A stretch of DNA of 64,000 nt, taken from Larix kaempferi (taxonomy: Eukaryota; Streptophyta; Pinopsida; Pinales; Pinaceae). The stretch spans positions 9,357,501 through 9,421,500 of the forward strand of contig BSBM01000140.1 of assembly GCA_027924585.1 (NCBI GenBank), in the 5' to 3' direction. The number at the start of each line of letters is the position of its first letter. Position 1 is the first letter of the stretch. Of this stretch, positions 1-10,855 are shown in pieces. Both the position numbers and the translations under genes were made by a program. The notes beneath the pieces are model-generated. The model saw only the letters and a list, made by a program, of their open reading frames with translations. It ran no database searches and had not been told where the DNA came from.

Positions 1-420
1 GTTGATGTGGGTCGACGTTTAGGAATCCCATACTACTGATTATGTATTTTGAAGATCACTTTCTATGTTCAAGACTGATAATTTCCATGTCTGTATCATA
101 AGTATGGTTTCCCAAACAATACAAAAGCTACTGAGAGTTGCTCTATATAACAGAGCACCTCATTCTGAAAGGACTTGATGAAGTAGGAAATACTGCACTA
201 TCATTTGATCTTGATTTCTTGTCCATTATTCATCCAACCGATGTTGTAAGATTGTGGATGTGGAGTAGTAACAAGACCCAATTTCTTCACAATGTCTTCA
301 AAGACAAAATTATTTTGACTACCATTATCCACAATCAAATGCTACAGGTTATTGTGTATTGATATTTGTGTATGGAATATTCATCCTCTTTCATCTTCAT
401 CGATGATGGTCAAGTTTGAG
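1..420 (-). pseudogene. Ty3/gypsy aspartic protease remnant
   Basis: Read on the minus strand with a few frame breaks, this segment matches the protease region of a Ty3/gypsy polyprotein, which would cleave Gag-Pol inside the particle. The active-site block reads LIVDNGSQNNFV near 305-345, with N in place of the usual S of DSGS. KKLGL and GWMNNGQEI follow near 200-300, and VLCYIEQ and FVLFGKPYL near 60-150, in the order expected for gypsy proteases. Several in-frame stops and the edge of the window cut it off, so reverse transcriptase would lie to the left, outside the window. It is a decayed fragment with no coding capacity. The family call rests on motif order, not on an alignment. Confidence 0.7.
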
Positions 421-1470
421 AGAGGTGTCAAAGTTGATGCCAATAGTGTCGAGGATTTTGGATCTAATTCTGCAATAGCTTTGTCAATTGATCCTGAGAC
501 AAAGGTATACATCTGTGTCAAGAATGTCTTCTAAGATTTTCATTTAGAAGTGTCATGCCAAGAGGAACTATGGTAATCACACCATTTCCTTTCAGGAGGT
601 TGTTTAGGAAAGGATAAAGCATACTAGAGTGATCTGATACTAATAAGTCATGCCTCCCAGGGAATCAGCAAGAGGACAACAAATTCTGCTGAATAATTTA
701 GTCTCTATTATGGAAGAATCGAATAATAATAGTACGAATAAGAAAACCAGTTGGTAAATAGAAAATACCAATCACATGAAAATGCAAGTTAGGAATTGAT
801 AGCGGAGAACCCCCAAGGGTGAAAATTCTGATTGTATTGACGATTCATCTCTAGGAAGTTGGTATCCTAAGTCTATAAGCCAAAACTTGTATCAAGGTGT
901 ACTGAGTCGAAAGACTCATTTACATGAGCAAATGTCAAATGAAGGAACCGCAAGGAACTAATCAAACCTTCTCTGTTAGAACCCTTCTTGGTACAATCAA
1001 GAACAAGGAACCATTTCATATTTGGGATTGCATGTATATATACAAATCTGAGTGATGCTTGGGTGTCTACCTACCATATTTTAATTACAAAGAATTTTTT
1101 ACACTTGATTGAGGATACCAACCATTTTCTTTCCATTTGTCGACTAGAAGAAGATGAAGAGACACCACTACCACGTCATTGGCATCTTCCTGGAGTTTTC
1201 TGATTATTCTAAATGTTGGATGACATGTGTTTGAGTCATCGAATGTTGTAGGGCATTGATGATGAATGAATCTTGTAGAATATTATGTGAGTAAATTGAG
1301 TCAATGGATTGACTGATCTGTAGGGATAAGTAAATCGTTGGATCTCAACTAAGTTGATGGATCGACTAATCTACAGAGTCGGATGAGTCATTGGATCGAC
1401 TGAGATCCAGCCAAGGAGTCGACTAGGACTAGGAATTAGTTGATGGTGTCAGTCGTGTCCTAGAATGGAT
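421..1470. other. Unassigned sequence, probably decayed gypsy gag
   Basis: No open gene is visible. By position on the minus strand this would be the gag part of the adjacent gypsy remnant, but I see no zinc knuckle or convincing gag motif. Around 1300-1440 short GC-richer words such as gatcgactga recur. Confidence 0.3.
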
Positions 1471-1905
1471 CACTAGTACAAAATGGGTTATAAGTGACTA
1501 AAAAAGGGCGATAAATGGCTTAATTTGGTCACATGACTGCTGGTCATAAATTAGCAGTCACTTATCACCCAACCAAATTGGTCATTTATCACTTGGTCAT
1601 AAATTGCTTGAATTTCTTCATGTGTTGGTCATATATTTAGTCATTTATTTAGTCATTAATTGTCACTATTTGGTCATTTATTTGGTCATTAGTTATCGTT
1701 GTTTGGTAGTACATTTAGTCGTTTATTTAGTCATTGATTGTTGTTAAGTGGTCATTTATTTAGTCATTGATTGTTGTTAAGTGGTCATTTATTTAGTCAT
1801 TGGTTGTTGTTAGCTGGTCATTTATTTAGTCATTGATTGTTGTTAACTGGCCATTTATTTAGTCATTGATTTCTATTAACTGGTCATTTAATTAGTCATT
1901 GATTT
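1471..1905 (+). mobile_element. CACTA-like terminus with subterminal repeats
   Basis: The sequence starts CACTAGTACAAAATGGG, which resembles CACTA (En/Spm) transposon ends. It is followed by many copies of a tggtcatttatttagtcatt word; from about 1620 to 1905 these form a tandem array with a period near 33 bp. Dense subterminal repeats that bind transposase are typical of this superfamily. No matching inverted right end and no transposase are seen, so this is either a truncated end or a non-autonomous relative. Confidence 0.5.
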
Positions 1906-1910
1906 ATGTA

Positions 1911-1984
1911 GATAGGGAACGGAGGAATCAGACTACCAACCTCTTTCCTATAAGGAAGGTGCTCTTCCATTGAGCTAGCACCCT
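1911..1984 (-). tRNA. tRNA-like relic (possible UAU anticodon)
   Basis: On the minus strand the segment has an A-box-like TAGCTCAATGG, a four-pair D stem (GCTC/GAGC) and a B-box-like TCTGATTCC. The anticodon stem pairs 4 of 5 around loop CTTATAG, and the acceptor stem is imperfect (AGGGTGC against GTTCCCT). Read literally the anticodon is UAU (isoleucine). Mismatches and a weak T arm suggest a pseudogene or tRNA-derived repeat rather than a working tRNA gene. Confidence 0.35.
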
Positions 1985-2003
1985 TAAATAGAATCAAAGT
2001 TCA

Positions 2004-2960
2004 CACTACAAAAATATCACAAATTCCCAACACCTTGATATTTTGGTAGGCATTAGTGATATGTAATGATTTCGAAATCTTTATTCATGTGGAACATTGC
2101 ATGTGTCAATGCTTCTCTCATGCAACACAAGAACAACAAAAACACAAAATTTGTGATGATGTATCACACTTAGATAATATAAAAATTCCCTATAATATAT
2201 CACATCAGAGAAAACATAGTATCTGCGACACTTAAGACTTATATGTGTGTGTGTGTAAACCATTTATATTCCTCAACACACATTTCTACCATACAAAACT
2301 CAATCATGGTGCATCTATCCCACCCAAAGAAAAAATAGCCCATACAAAGTTCTTGTGTGTTATTTAGAATTATTCTTTAAGGATATTAATATTTCCTAGA
2401 TTTAGTAAGATCCTAGGAGTCAAATTTGTTTTCATTATTTTATTATGGTGATGGTCGCACAACCTATCAATGGTCCTGTGCATTGTTTCAATAATGTGTT
2501 CATACAACTCAATCATGATAATCAATATTTAGTTCCTAAGGATGTTGCTTCCCTCCCTTGACCATGGTCAAGGGTCTAAGGTTAATGTTTTCCTACCACA
2601 ATGATAGGCATGGCCCTAAGATCCAAATGTATTATGCAAAACATCTTAGTGGCACCCATGTCGAGACCTTTGCTAAAAACCATTTAGTGAGTCCTCATTT
2701 AATGGTTTCTAAGTGTTTTTCAAGGAAACTCAGATAAAGGTTTTAAATTAGAGATCAAGGCAATTATTCCCCATATTTAACATCTTTAGGAATTAAGAAA
2801 AAATTCCAATGCACAAAACCTAGTCATGACACATGTATCCCACTCATAAGGCTCCAAACAAATTTTACAATTTAATCATTTTACAAATATCCCACCCATA
2901 AGAATCCCACTCACAAAGCTCCAAAGTTACAATTTCCTAAGTTTGACTAATTTAAGGATT
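2004..2960 (+). other. Second CACTA-like end and unassigned sequence
   Basis: A second CACTACAAAAATATCAC word starts at 2004 in the same orientation as the one at 1471. The rest, to about 2960, has no ORF or recognised element. A short TG microsatellite lies near 2240-2258. Confidence 0.25.
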
Positions 2961-2979
2961 TTAAATATTTTTAATCTAA

Positions 2980-3014
2980 GTATATATATATATATAATAA
3001 ATAAATAAATAAAG
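2980..3014. repeat. TA and AATA microsatellites
   Basis: A TA run at about 2980-2996 passes directly into AATA units. It is followed to 3425 by AT-rich sequence with no visible feature. Confidence 0.8.
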
Positions 3015-3425
3015 AGAAACTATTAATTTTAACAAAACTATTTGAAAATGTATTCACTATGTAATTGCAAAAATATTAAATGTAAAGATAAAGTGATGAC
3101 TAACCTCTTAAATTAGTATTTAAATATTTATAATAAAATAATGACGAAACATTTAAATATGGACAAATTTATGTGTCTAAAAGAAATTAAAATTACAAAT
3201 GTAAGGCTTGGTCAAAATGAAAGTTCTACGTTTAAGAACACACGAAAACTTAAGACATATAAAATTTAGCATTTATATTCTTGTAAAAAACTAAGCTTAA
3301 AGATGAAATATACACTACTAATTATGATTTAAAATGTTAATTTATTTAATAATAACAATTGTCTAAATTTAAAATATTTTTATGAAATGTCAAGTTCAAT
3401 GATATGAATTATTAGTAACAATTAT

Positions 3426-3560
3426 ATTAATAATATTAATGTGTTTGAATACGTCGATAAGCGTGAATTGGGCACATACTATAGGAAAAAACAATAATAT
3501 GAAAATGCATGTGCCCAATTTATGTCTATCGACGTATTCGGACACATTAATATTATTAAT
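3426..3560. repeat. Near-perfect foldback (52-nt arms)
   Basis: Arms 3426-3477 and 3509-3560 are reverse complements with about six mismatches, separated by a 31-nt AT-rich loop. Most mismatches are of the G:U-tolerated kind if transcribed. The GC-richer core of the arms stands out from the AT-rich surroundings. It could be a foldback or MITE-like element, or a miRNA-precursor-like hairpin. No TSD is evident because the flanks are AT repeats. Confidence 0.75.
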
Positions 3561-3660
3561 GTGGTTGTTGCTAGTAACGAGTAGGTGCGTACACTATCTC
3601 CAAAATATTAATAAATTAATATTGTTTAATAATTTTAATGAAATACATATTTTAATTGTT

Positions 3661-4740
3661 TAATTAAACAATATTATTATTTTATAATAATTAATTAAAC
3701 ATAATAAATACAAAATAATTTAATTGATATTATTATTATTTAGTAAATAATAATATTAATTAATTAATTAGTATTTATTTAAACATCTTAATAGATTAAT
3801 TTTGTTTAATTAAACAATATTACTTATTAAACACAATTATTATTTTATAATAAGTAATTAAAGAAAATAATTAATGATAATATTAATTAATATCACCAAA
3901 TATTGTTATTTAGTTAATGAAAATATTAATTAATTAATTAATAAAAATACTTTAATTCATATTATTATTATTTAGTAAATAATAATATTAATTAATTAAT
4001 TATTATTTATTTAAACATCTTAATAGATTAATTTTGTTTAATTAAACAATATTACTAATTAAACACAATTATTATTTTATAATAAGTAATTAAAGAAAAT
4101 ACTTAATGATAATATTAATTAATATCACCAAATATTGTTATTTAGTTAATGAAAATATTAATTAATTAATTAATAAAAATACTTTAATTCATATTATTAT
4201 TATTTAGTTAATAATAATAATATTAATTAGTCAAGGATATGGTGGCCCGTTGGTGGGGTTAGATGGCTTTCATTCCATCCACCCGGGTTCAATTTCGTTG
4301 AGACATCTTCTGGCTTCGATTACCAGTTGATGGTTTGCTTGACCTACCATCCACGATAAGTGAGGAAGTTTGTTGAGATTTCTCATGCATTGTTAGCTTT
4401 CCTTGTTTCCTTCGGAATAGCAGGAATGTGATTTTTTCCGCTGAAAAAAAAATAATAATATTAATTAATTAATTATTATTTAATTAAAAATATTAATAGA
4501 CTAATATTGTTTAATGATTTTAATGAAATACATATTTTAATTATTTGATAATTAATAATATTATTTAATTAAACAATATTATTAATTAAACACAACTATT
4601 ATTTTATAATAAGTAATTAAACAAAATAATTAACAATAATATTAATTAATATCACCAAATATTGTTATTTAGTTAATGATAATATTAATTAAATAATTAG
4701 TTAATGATTAAATAATTAATTAATAAAAATTGTTTCTTTA
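3661..4740. repeat. AT-rich tandem repeat, period about 232 bp
   Basis: Long blocks repeat with small changes. For example, the word aaacatcttaatagattaat occurs at 3781 and again at 4013, a 232-bp step. A third copy begins near 4194, is interrupted by the SINE at 4230-4450, and resumes to about 4700. Units consist of TTAATTAA-like words and would have very low melting temperature. Confidence 0.7.
4230..4450 (+). mobile_element. tRNA-derived SINE with 17-bp TSD
   Basis: This 221-bp GC-richer insert sits inside the AT repeat. It carries an RNA polymerase III A-box-like TGGCCCGTTGGTGG (4243-4256) and a B-box-like GGTTCAATTTC (4286-4296), with normal spacing. It ends in a run of A. The 17-bp direct repeat AATAATAATATTAATTA flanks it at 4213-4229 and 4451-4467. 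Promoter boxes, A tail and target duplication together define a SINE moved by LINE machinery. The body family is not recognised. Confidence 0.82.
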
Positions 4741-5160
4741 TATTATTTACATTAATATCATATTTAATTAGATAGGAACATTTGATAGTGTTATAATTTA
4801 GTTAAGTAATGCTAGAAAATTAATAAGATATTTATGTTAATTTAGTAGATTAAAAGTTATATGAATGTATATGTATACATTTAAATCATAACACATAAAA
4901 ATCTTAAAATTACTATAAAAAGATATAGGATATTTATGTTAATGTAATAGAATTATAATAAAACTAATATGAATAATAAGGTAAGTATTGAATAATAATT
5001 AGATATGATATTTTGGAAGCAATAATAAAGGAGAATTCTAATATAATATAATTATGTTGGATTGTGACCTCCATGAAGGCTTGTTGTGGCATTGCGACAT
5101 TCATTGAAGCACACTTACATTAATTTAAAGAACATTGCAACAATATGATCTTGAAAATAG
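4741..5160. repeat. Left copy of a roughly 300-bp direct repeat
   Basis: Sequence from about 4870 to 5175 recurs at about 6565 to 6870 with scattered changes, for example aataataaggtaagtattgaataataatt in both. The pair could be old LTRs of a non-coding element or a segmental duplication. No TG/CA ends or target duplication could be fixed. Confidence 0.55.
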
Positions 5161-7174
5161 TCGTAGTGTGTCACATTACGACTATTATGTCACATTGTGT
5201 CATAATGTAGTTAATGGAACTGTTATTACTTTTAAAGAACAAAACAAATCCTTTAATCAGAGAAAACCAATAATTAATACTTGTAGTATTAAAAAGACTA
5301 ATAAGACTAAGTGGAATGATAACTATAGAAGACTATACAGAAAAATGGAAGCATAACTTCATGAATGTCACATTGCGACAAAATGATTTTGCAAATAGTC
5401 GTAATGTGACATATTTTCAAATGGAATTAATGGATTTAATGCAATCGTTATTACTTTTACTCAATGAAACAAAGCCAATCGAAATTTCAAATGAAGTAAA
5501 TACTACATTAGATAAAAACAATTTCATAAGCAATCACTTAATTCAGGTAATGGAATGACATTCAGTTGATAATAGTATCACTATCAAACTTAGAGAACCA
5601 CATTGCAACATATTGACGTTACAAAAAGTTGTAATGTGATGCAATTTCAAATAGAATGATAATATATTCAATGGAGTGGTTTTCACTTTTATTGAATGTG
5701 ACAAATAGAACCATTAATCGAATGATAACTATATAAGACTATTCATAAAAATGGAAGCATAACCTTCATGAATGTAACTTTGTGACAAAATGATCTTGCA
5801 AATAGTCGTAATGTGACATATTTTCAAATCGAATTATAATGGACTTAATGCAATGAATGTCACATTGTAACAAAATGATCTTGCAAATAGTTGTAACATA
5901 ACTCTATTTTCAAATCAAATCATAATGGAGTTAATGCAATCATTATTACTTTTACTCAATGCAACAAATCCAATCGAAATTTCAAATGAAGCAATACTGC
6001 ATTAGATAAAAGATCACGACGATTATGGAATGATATCTATAAAATATTGTTCAAGATAATGGAAGCATAACCTTCATCAAGTTCACATTGTGACATAATG
6101 GTGTTGCAAACAATTCATAAAATTACTACTTAAGAGAACCAATTTCGTAGGAAATCACTTAATGCAGGTAATGAAATCATTATCCAATTGAGAATAACAT
6201 CACTATCAAAGTTAGAGAATCGTTATTACTTTTACTCAATGCAACAAAACCAATCAAAATTTCAAATGAAGTAATACTACATTAGATAAAAACCAATTTC
6301 ATAATCAATCACTTAATTCAAGTAATGGAATGACAGTCAGTTGAGAATAGTATCACTATCAAACTTAGAGAACCACACTGCGACATAATGATGTTGCAAA
6401 AATTTGTAATGTGATGTAATTTCAAATGGAATGGTTTTCACTTTTATTGAATGCGACAAATAGAACCATAAATCGAATGATAACTATAGAATACTATTCA
6501 GAAAAATGGAAGCATAACCTTCATGCATGTCACTTTACGAAAAAAATGATCTTGCAAATAAGTATACATTTAAATCATGGCACATAAAAATCTTAAAATT
6601 ACTATAACAAAAGTAATAGGATATTTATGTCAATGTAACATAAATATAATAAAACTAACATGAATAATAAGGTAAGTATTGAATAATAATTCGATATGAT
6701 ATTTTAGAAGTAATAATAAAGGAGAATTCTAATATGATATAATTATGTTGGATTGTGACATCTAGGAAGGGTTGTTGCGGCATTACGACATTCATTGAAG
6801 CACACATACATTAATTTAAAGAACATTGTAACAACATGATCTTGAAAATAGTTGTAGCGTGACATATTTTTTCCATTTAAAATTATGTCACATTACGACT
6901 ATTATGTCACATCTTGGGTATTGTGGAAATATGACATAACCCTTCATAACCTCAAAGATATGAATTTTCTTTTAGATTACTAAGAAAAACATGTTCTAAT
7001 TTTGATTAAATTATAAAAACCACATTGAAACATTCATGAAGAAGAATTATGTAACATTCTGGTTTTAGTCCATATAAATATAAGTGTTAAGGTTGGCCAT
7101 AGTTCACAATGCAACATGAAATGTTATAAACATCAATTGTCACATTATTAATGTATCACATCTTGGGTATTGTG
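5160..7174. repeat. Diverged repeats with 13-bp inverted motifs
   Basis: Blocks recur at steps of about 750-780 bp (for example 5585 with 6368, and 5767 with 6521). Many contain the motif GTCACATTRCGAC followed by its reverse complement after 18-19 nt, clearest at 5367-5379 with 5398-5410. Right copy 6565-6870 of the direct repeat lies here. A 249-bp tandem duplication starts at 6908 and 7157. ORFs of up to 80 codons are not convincing. The density of inverted motifs resembles the subterminal zones of DNA transposons. Confidence 0.55.
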
Positions 7175-7362
7175 GCAATATGACATAACTTCTTTTTTTT
7201 AACACAAATGGATAAGATTTTTTTATATATTAAAAAGAGTCGAAGCTGAGATATATAGTGTAAAATCAGGCATGCTCCCAAAAATGAAGCTACCAAGATT
7301 TTACCATCATCTTTGACCAACTAACATAAATATCTACAATCATAAACCCTAGCAAAGTGGAG

Positions 7363-7536
7363 AATAGCCATCCCTAAGAATTACATACTTCGATTGAAAC
7401 TACCTACTAATAAGCGGGAAAAAACTGACAGAAGAGCTACAAGACTTACAGAATTGCCATCCCTGAGTATTTCATACACCGTTTGTAATTGCCTACTAAT
7501 AAGCGGGGAAAAACTGACAGAAGAGCTACAAGACTT
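7363..7536 (-). repeat. 89-bp tandem duplication in LINE 1 3' end
   Basis: Two copies, about 7363-7448 and 7452-7536, share the word cctactaataagcggg and are offset by 89 bp. They lie in the 3' untranslated part of LINE 1 between ORF3 and the A tail. Confidence 0.75.
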
Positions 7537-7611
7537 GAAACATTACATATCAGAATGATCCAAAAATGAAGAGACCAAAAGAGGACCCGAGCCAACCTTC
7601 GAGCTTTAGTG

Positions 7612-8514
7612 TTCTGTTTCCTTGCCTCCACTTTTGCCACCAAGAATCATAATTTCCTGCCTCAGTTCCGAGATCTCCATGCACATGCAATCTATCTTAC
7701 CTTCGATTCAATTAGCGATGCCATGAATTTCCCTGATTTGGACATCCAGATTGCAGGGGTAACCATTGTCCAAATCTGCAGCCAAACTGTCCACCTTTTC
7801 TCCCAAATTTTTTATGCTTTCACTGGCCTCCCAACGAGCTTACTGTTCCGAGGAAGACAGGTGCTTCAAAGTCCTTTTAGTCTCAAGGTTCTCATTTCTC
7901 AGCAGACGCACTTGGGCATCTAAAATCTCCAAGTGATCACCCACCACGCTAAGGGAGAAAGAGATGCCATGAATTTCTTTCGAGCCACTACAGACAAAGT
8001 CCTGAGCCGGCTTGCTTGGCTGTAGAAATGTCGAGCCTTCCTAAACCTCTAGCACCAAGGGGTGGCACTTTCTAGGATTGAAACCACCGAGATAAACAAA
8101 CTCTGTATCCTGAACCTGCTCACTTCGTTGCTGATGCACCAAGCCAGCCTGACCACCTGGCCATGAGGGAGAGTGCTTCCTAAAGTCTGGGAAAACATTG
8201 CCAGGGCGAGGAATGGTTTTCTTATGGTAGTTAAGGGGATCTGCCATCTTCTCAGAAATGAAAGAGCTGGAATGACACCAGCCTTATCTGCAGCCGTCGT
8301 TAAATAACCTTGAGCCTCGAAAATCCCCCAAATTCATTTCATGCATGCTACCCATGTGACATCCATGAGGTGCAAGCGTGCGATCCTCCATTACTTCGGG
8401 ATTCCAAGGAGGGTTTTGAACTATATAAAAAATTTGATAAACCAAATTTTGAAGAAGTAAGGCATGCCTGAGTTTCCAACCCGGGAGAGAACAAAATCTA
8501 AGAGCTGGTGACAT
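7612..8514 (-). pseudogene. Possible third ORF of LINE 1 (coiled coil)
   Basis: Downstream of the ORF2 stop (8540), in another frame, a reading frame of about 300 codons runs from ATG 8514 to a stop near 7612. It has only four internal stops, near 8284, 8041, 7854 and 7708. An alternative start is ATG 8247 (MADPLNYHKK). The C-terminal third has heptad-like stretches, LLRNENLETKRTLKHL and EKVDSLAADLD, which suggest a coiled coil. All four stops are one C-to-T change from CAA, CAG or CGA, so the frame was probably open earlier. I recognise no family. It could be a genuine ORF3, a captured sequence, or chance openness in a 3' UTR. Confidence 0.45.
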
Positions 8515-8539
8515 GAGGGAAACCAGGAGAAGTTGCGAA

Positions 8540-10855
8540 TTAACTAAAACAAGGAATCCATACCTTATTATTCACCTTATGGTTGCTAACAAGAACACCA
8601 CAATCTAATCTTGCACTGTTGTTTGCCATGGCATCTGCCTCAATATTATTTGTTCTCAAGATGTGAAGGAAAGTGATAGTTTTAAATTCACTTACCAGAC
8701 ACTTTAGCAGGCTGTGAACCTGGGAGACCAGGCTCTTTCTATTCATGGTTAGTTCCCTATCCTCCCTAATGACCATCATTGAGTCCCCACAAGCTACTAA
8801 ATCAGTGATACCTCCATTCCTTGTGATCTCAAGTCCTTTAGTAAGAGCTAGCCATTCGGCAGTGTTGTTTGTGCTTCTGCCTAAACCCCATGCATAGTTT
8901 GCCTTCTTAATTCCGTCAAAGTTGAAGAGAACTCCACTCGCACCTACTAGCCCAGGATTTCCTTTTGAGGCACCATCAAAAAAAAGGGTGTTGCACCCAA
9001 TATTTTTTTCCCAATTTTGAATCTTCGCTGCGCTCAGTCTGATGTGCCAATTCTGAGAGATGCGTCTCTTAGGAGGAGGAGCCAGATAGAGGGAAGGATT
9101 TGGGAATAAGTAGTCTGAGGCCTAGACTTTTTCTTCAACTTCCAAAATTTCCTTGTTGATATTCACCATACCTTGAACAGATAAGGCTTCAACCCACAAC
9201 ACTTTGGCCGAGACTATAACACGAGTTGGAGTGGAGTTGATCCCTTAAAAAAAATCCTTATTCCCGGTTTTCCACAACTTCCAGCAGATGAACTTTGGCA
9301 GGGCTTCCAAGGCTCTCTTGAAGTCAGGCTTGTTGTGAAACGATCCCATGTAGTAATCCTTCCAGCGAACAAACAAGTCATTCCAGTTAGTAGGTAGAGT
9401 CACCTCAAAATTTAAATCAATGAAGGCCTTATGCCAAACTTCCTGGACAAACTTACACTCTAAAAACAAATGCTCTGTTGTTTCCTCTGAGTCTTTACAC
9501 AGAATGCATCTTGTCAGCCCCTCAATTCCTCTTTTTTGAAGGTTCTCAGCAGTAAGAATTTTTTGATGGGCTAGCATCTAGGTGAAAGCATTTATTTTCG
9601 GGAGGCTATCCTTGTTCCATACATTTGCCCATTTTTTGTCCTTGAAGCTGTTATTTCTATCCATCATCTTGTATCCAACTTTGACTGTATAAGCTCCCGA
9701 TTGATTCCAACCCCTTCTACCATTCAATTGCTGATGAACTGGACCTGCTCCATGTAGAAGATCAAGAAGGGTGGCGAAGTTTGATTGCAGATGTATCGGA
9801 ATCTCCAGATTTATCCAGCCCACCCATCTTCCCTTATCGGACCATTCCGATAGGTCATATAAAGTAGTGATATTGGCTCTATCCAACCATGCCTTAAGCT
9901 CAATGAAATTCTGAATCAATTTGATAGGGGATCTCAGATCCGGTCTTATCCTGTCCTCCCAGAACTTGATCTTTTTACCATTGCCAGGAATCCAGAAAAG
10001 ATGTTTTTGTAGAGTGGGCACTTCCTTCTTACAAAGATTCCAAATAGGGGTGTCGGTTTTGGACTGATCGATATTTTCAACACATCGCTCTCTACTTCTA
10101 TTAATATATTTTTTGTATATGAACTCCTTCCACCAGGATTTCTTTCCTGTAACGATTCTCCAAAGGATTTTAGCACCTAAGGCTATGTTCATAAACGATG
10201 GATCTCTAATTCCGACACCTCCAATAGCTTTTGGGATACAAACTTTCTCCCAGCTCATCAAATGGAACTTCTTGGATCCATTGGTCTTCCCTCCTTGCCA
10301 AAGAAATCTTCTAAGCTCTTTCGTTATCTTCTGGATGACGCTTTTGGGGGCTAACGAGATTGAGTTGATGTAAATGGGGTAGGCAGAGAGGACTGAATTG
10401 AACAAAACAAGTTTTTCAGCCAAGTTAAGCCATCTAAACCCCCACGATGATATTTTTGTTTTGAGCTTGTCAATCAGGTCCTGCCAATCCGCAGCCTTTT
10501 TGCTTCCTTTAAACATCGGGGTTCCTAGATAGCTAACCCTCAAAGCCAAGAATTCGAGCTATTTTGATCATCGTTTCTTTGGAACAATTCCATCCATACA
10601 CTTTAGGATTTAAGGAATTAACTTTCCCATCAGAGGCTTTGAGGAAGGTTGTTAAAACACCTTTGAATCTTTCAGCTATAATAGTTGAAGCTCCTCCAAG
10701 CAATATAGTGTCTTCTGCAAACTATCCATGGTTTACAACTCTGAATCCACACGTAATCCTCAACCCTTTTAGCTCCCTCAGCTCTTGCAGATGATGTAGC
10801 TTCCTGCTCAGAGATTCGGCCACCAAAAGATAGAGGAAGGGGGACAAAGGGAACC
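8540..10855 (-). pseudogene. LINE 1 ORF2, 3' part: RT C-terminus to RNase H
   Basis: This is the second half of ORF2 after element A. In order it shows the reverse transcriptase palm C-terminus (FPLSPFLYLLVAESLS, then FAED where family members have F-x-D-D), the thumb and connection region (about 10549-9600), a zf-RVT block (CILCKDSEETTEHLFLEC, about 9480) and an RNase H domain (FFDGASKGNPG, TAEWLALT, GDSMMVI, about 8970-8560). The enzyme would nick and copy LINE RNA at the target. Stops occur just before FAED and at 9578, with frame breaks near 10550 and 9240. The catalytic Asp-to-Glu change and the split by element A make it inactive. Confidence 0.88.

Noticed and set aside
3439-3663. 74-codon ORF at the hairpin
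   Set aside because: It spans the foldback and AT-rich flank, with no protein-like composition.
4870-6870. A complete LTR element bounded by the 300-bp direct repeats
   Set aside because: No TG/CA borders, TSD, PBS or PPT could be located, so only a repeat pair is reported.
7609-7923. 104-codon plus-strand ORF
   Set aside because: It is the antisense of the better-supported minus-strand LINE 1 ORF3 candidate.
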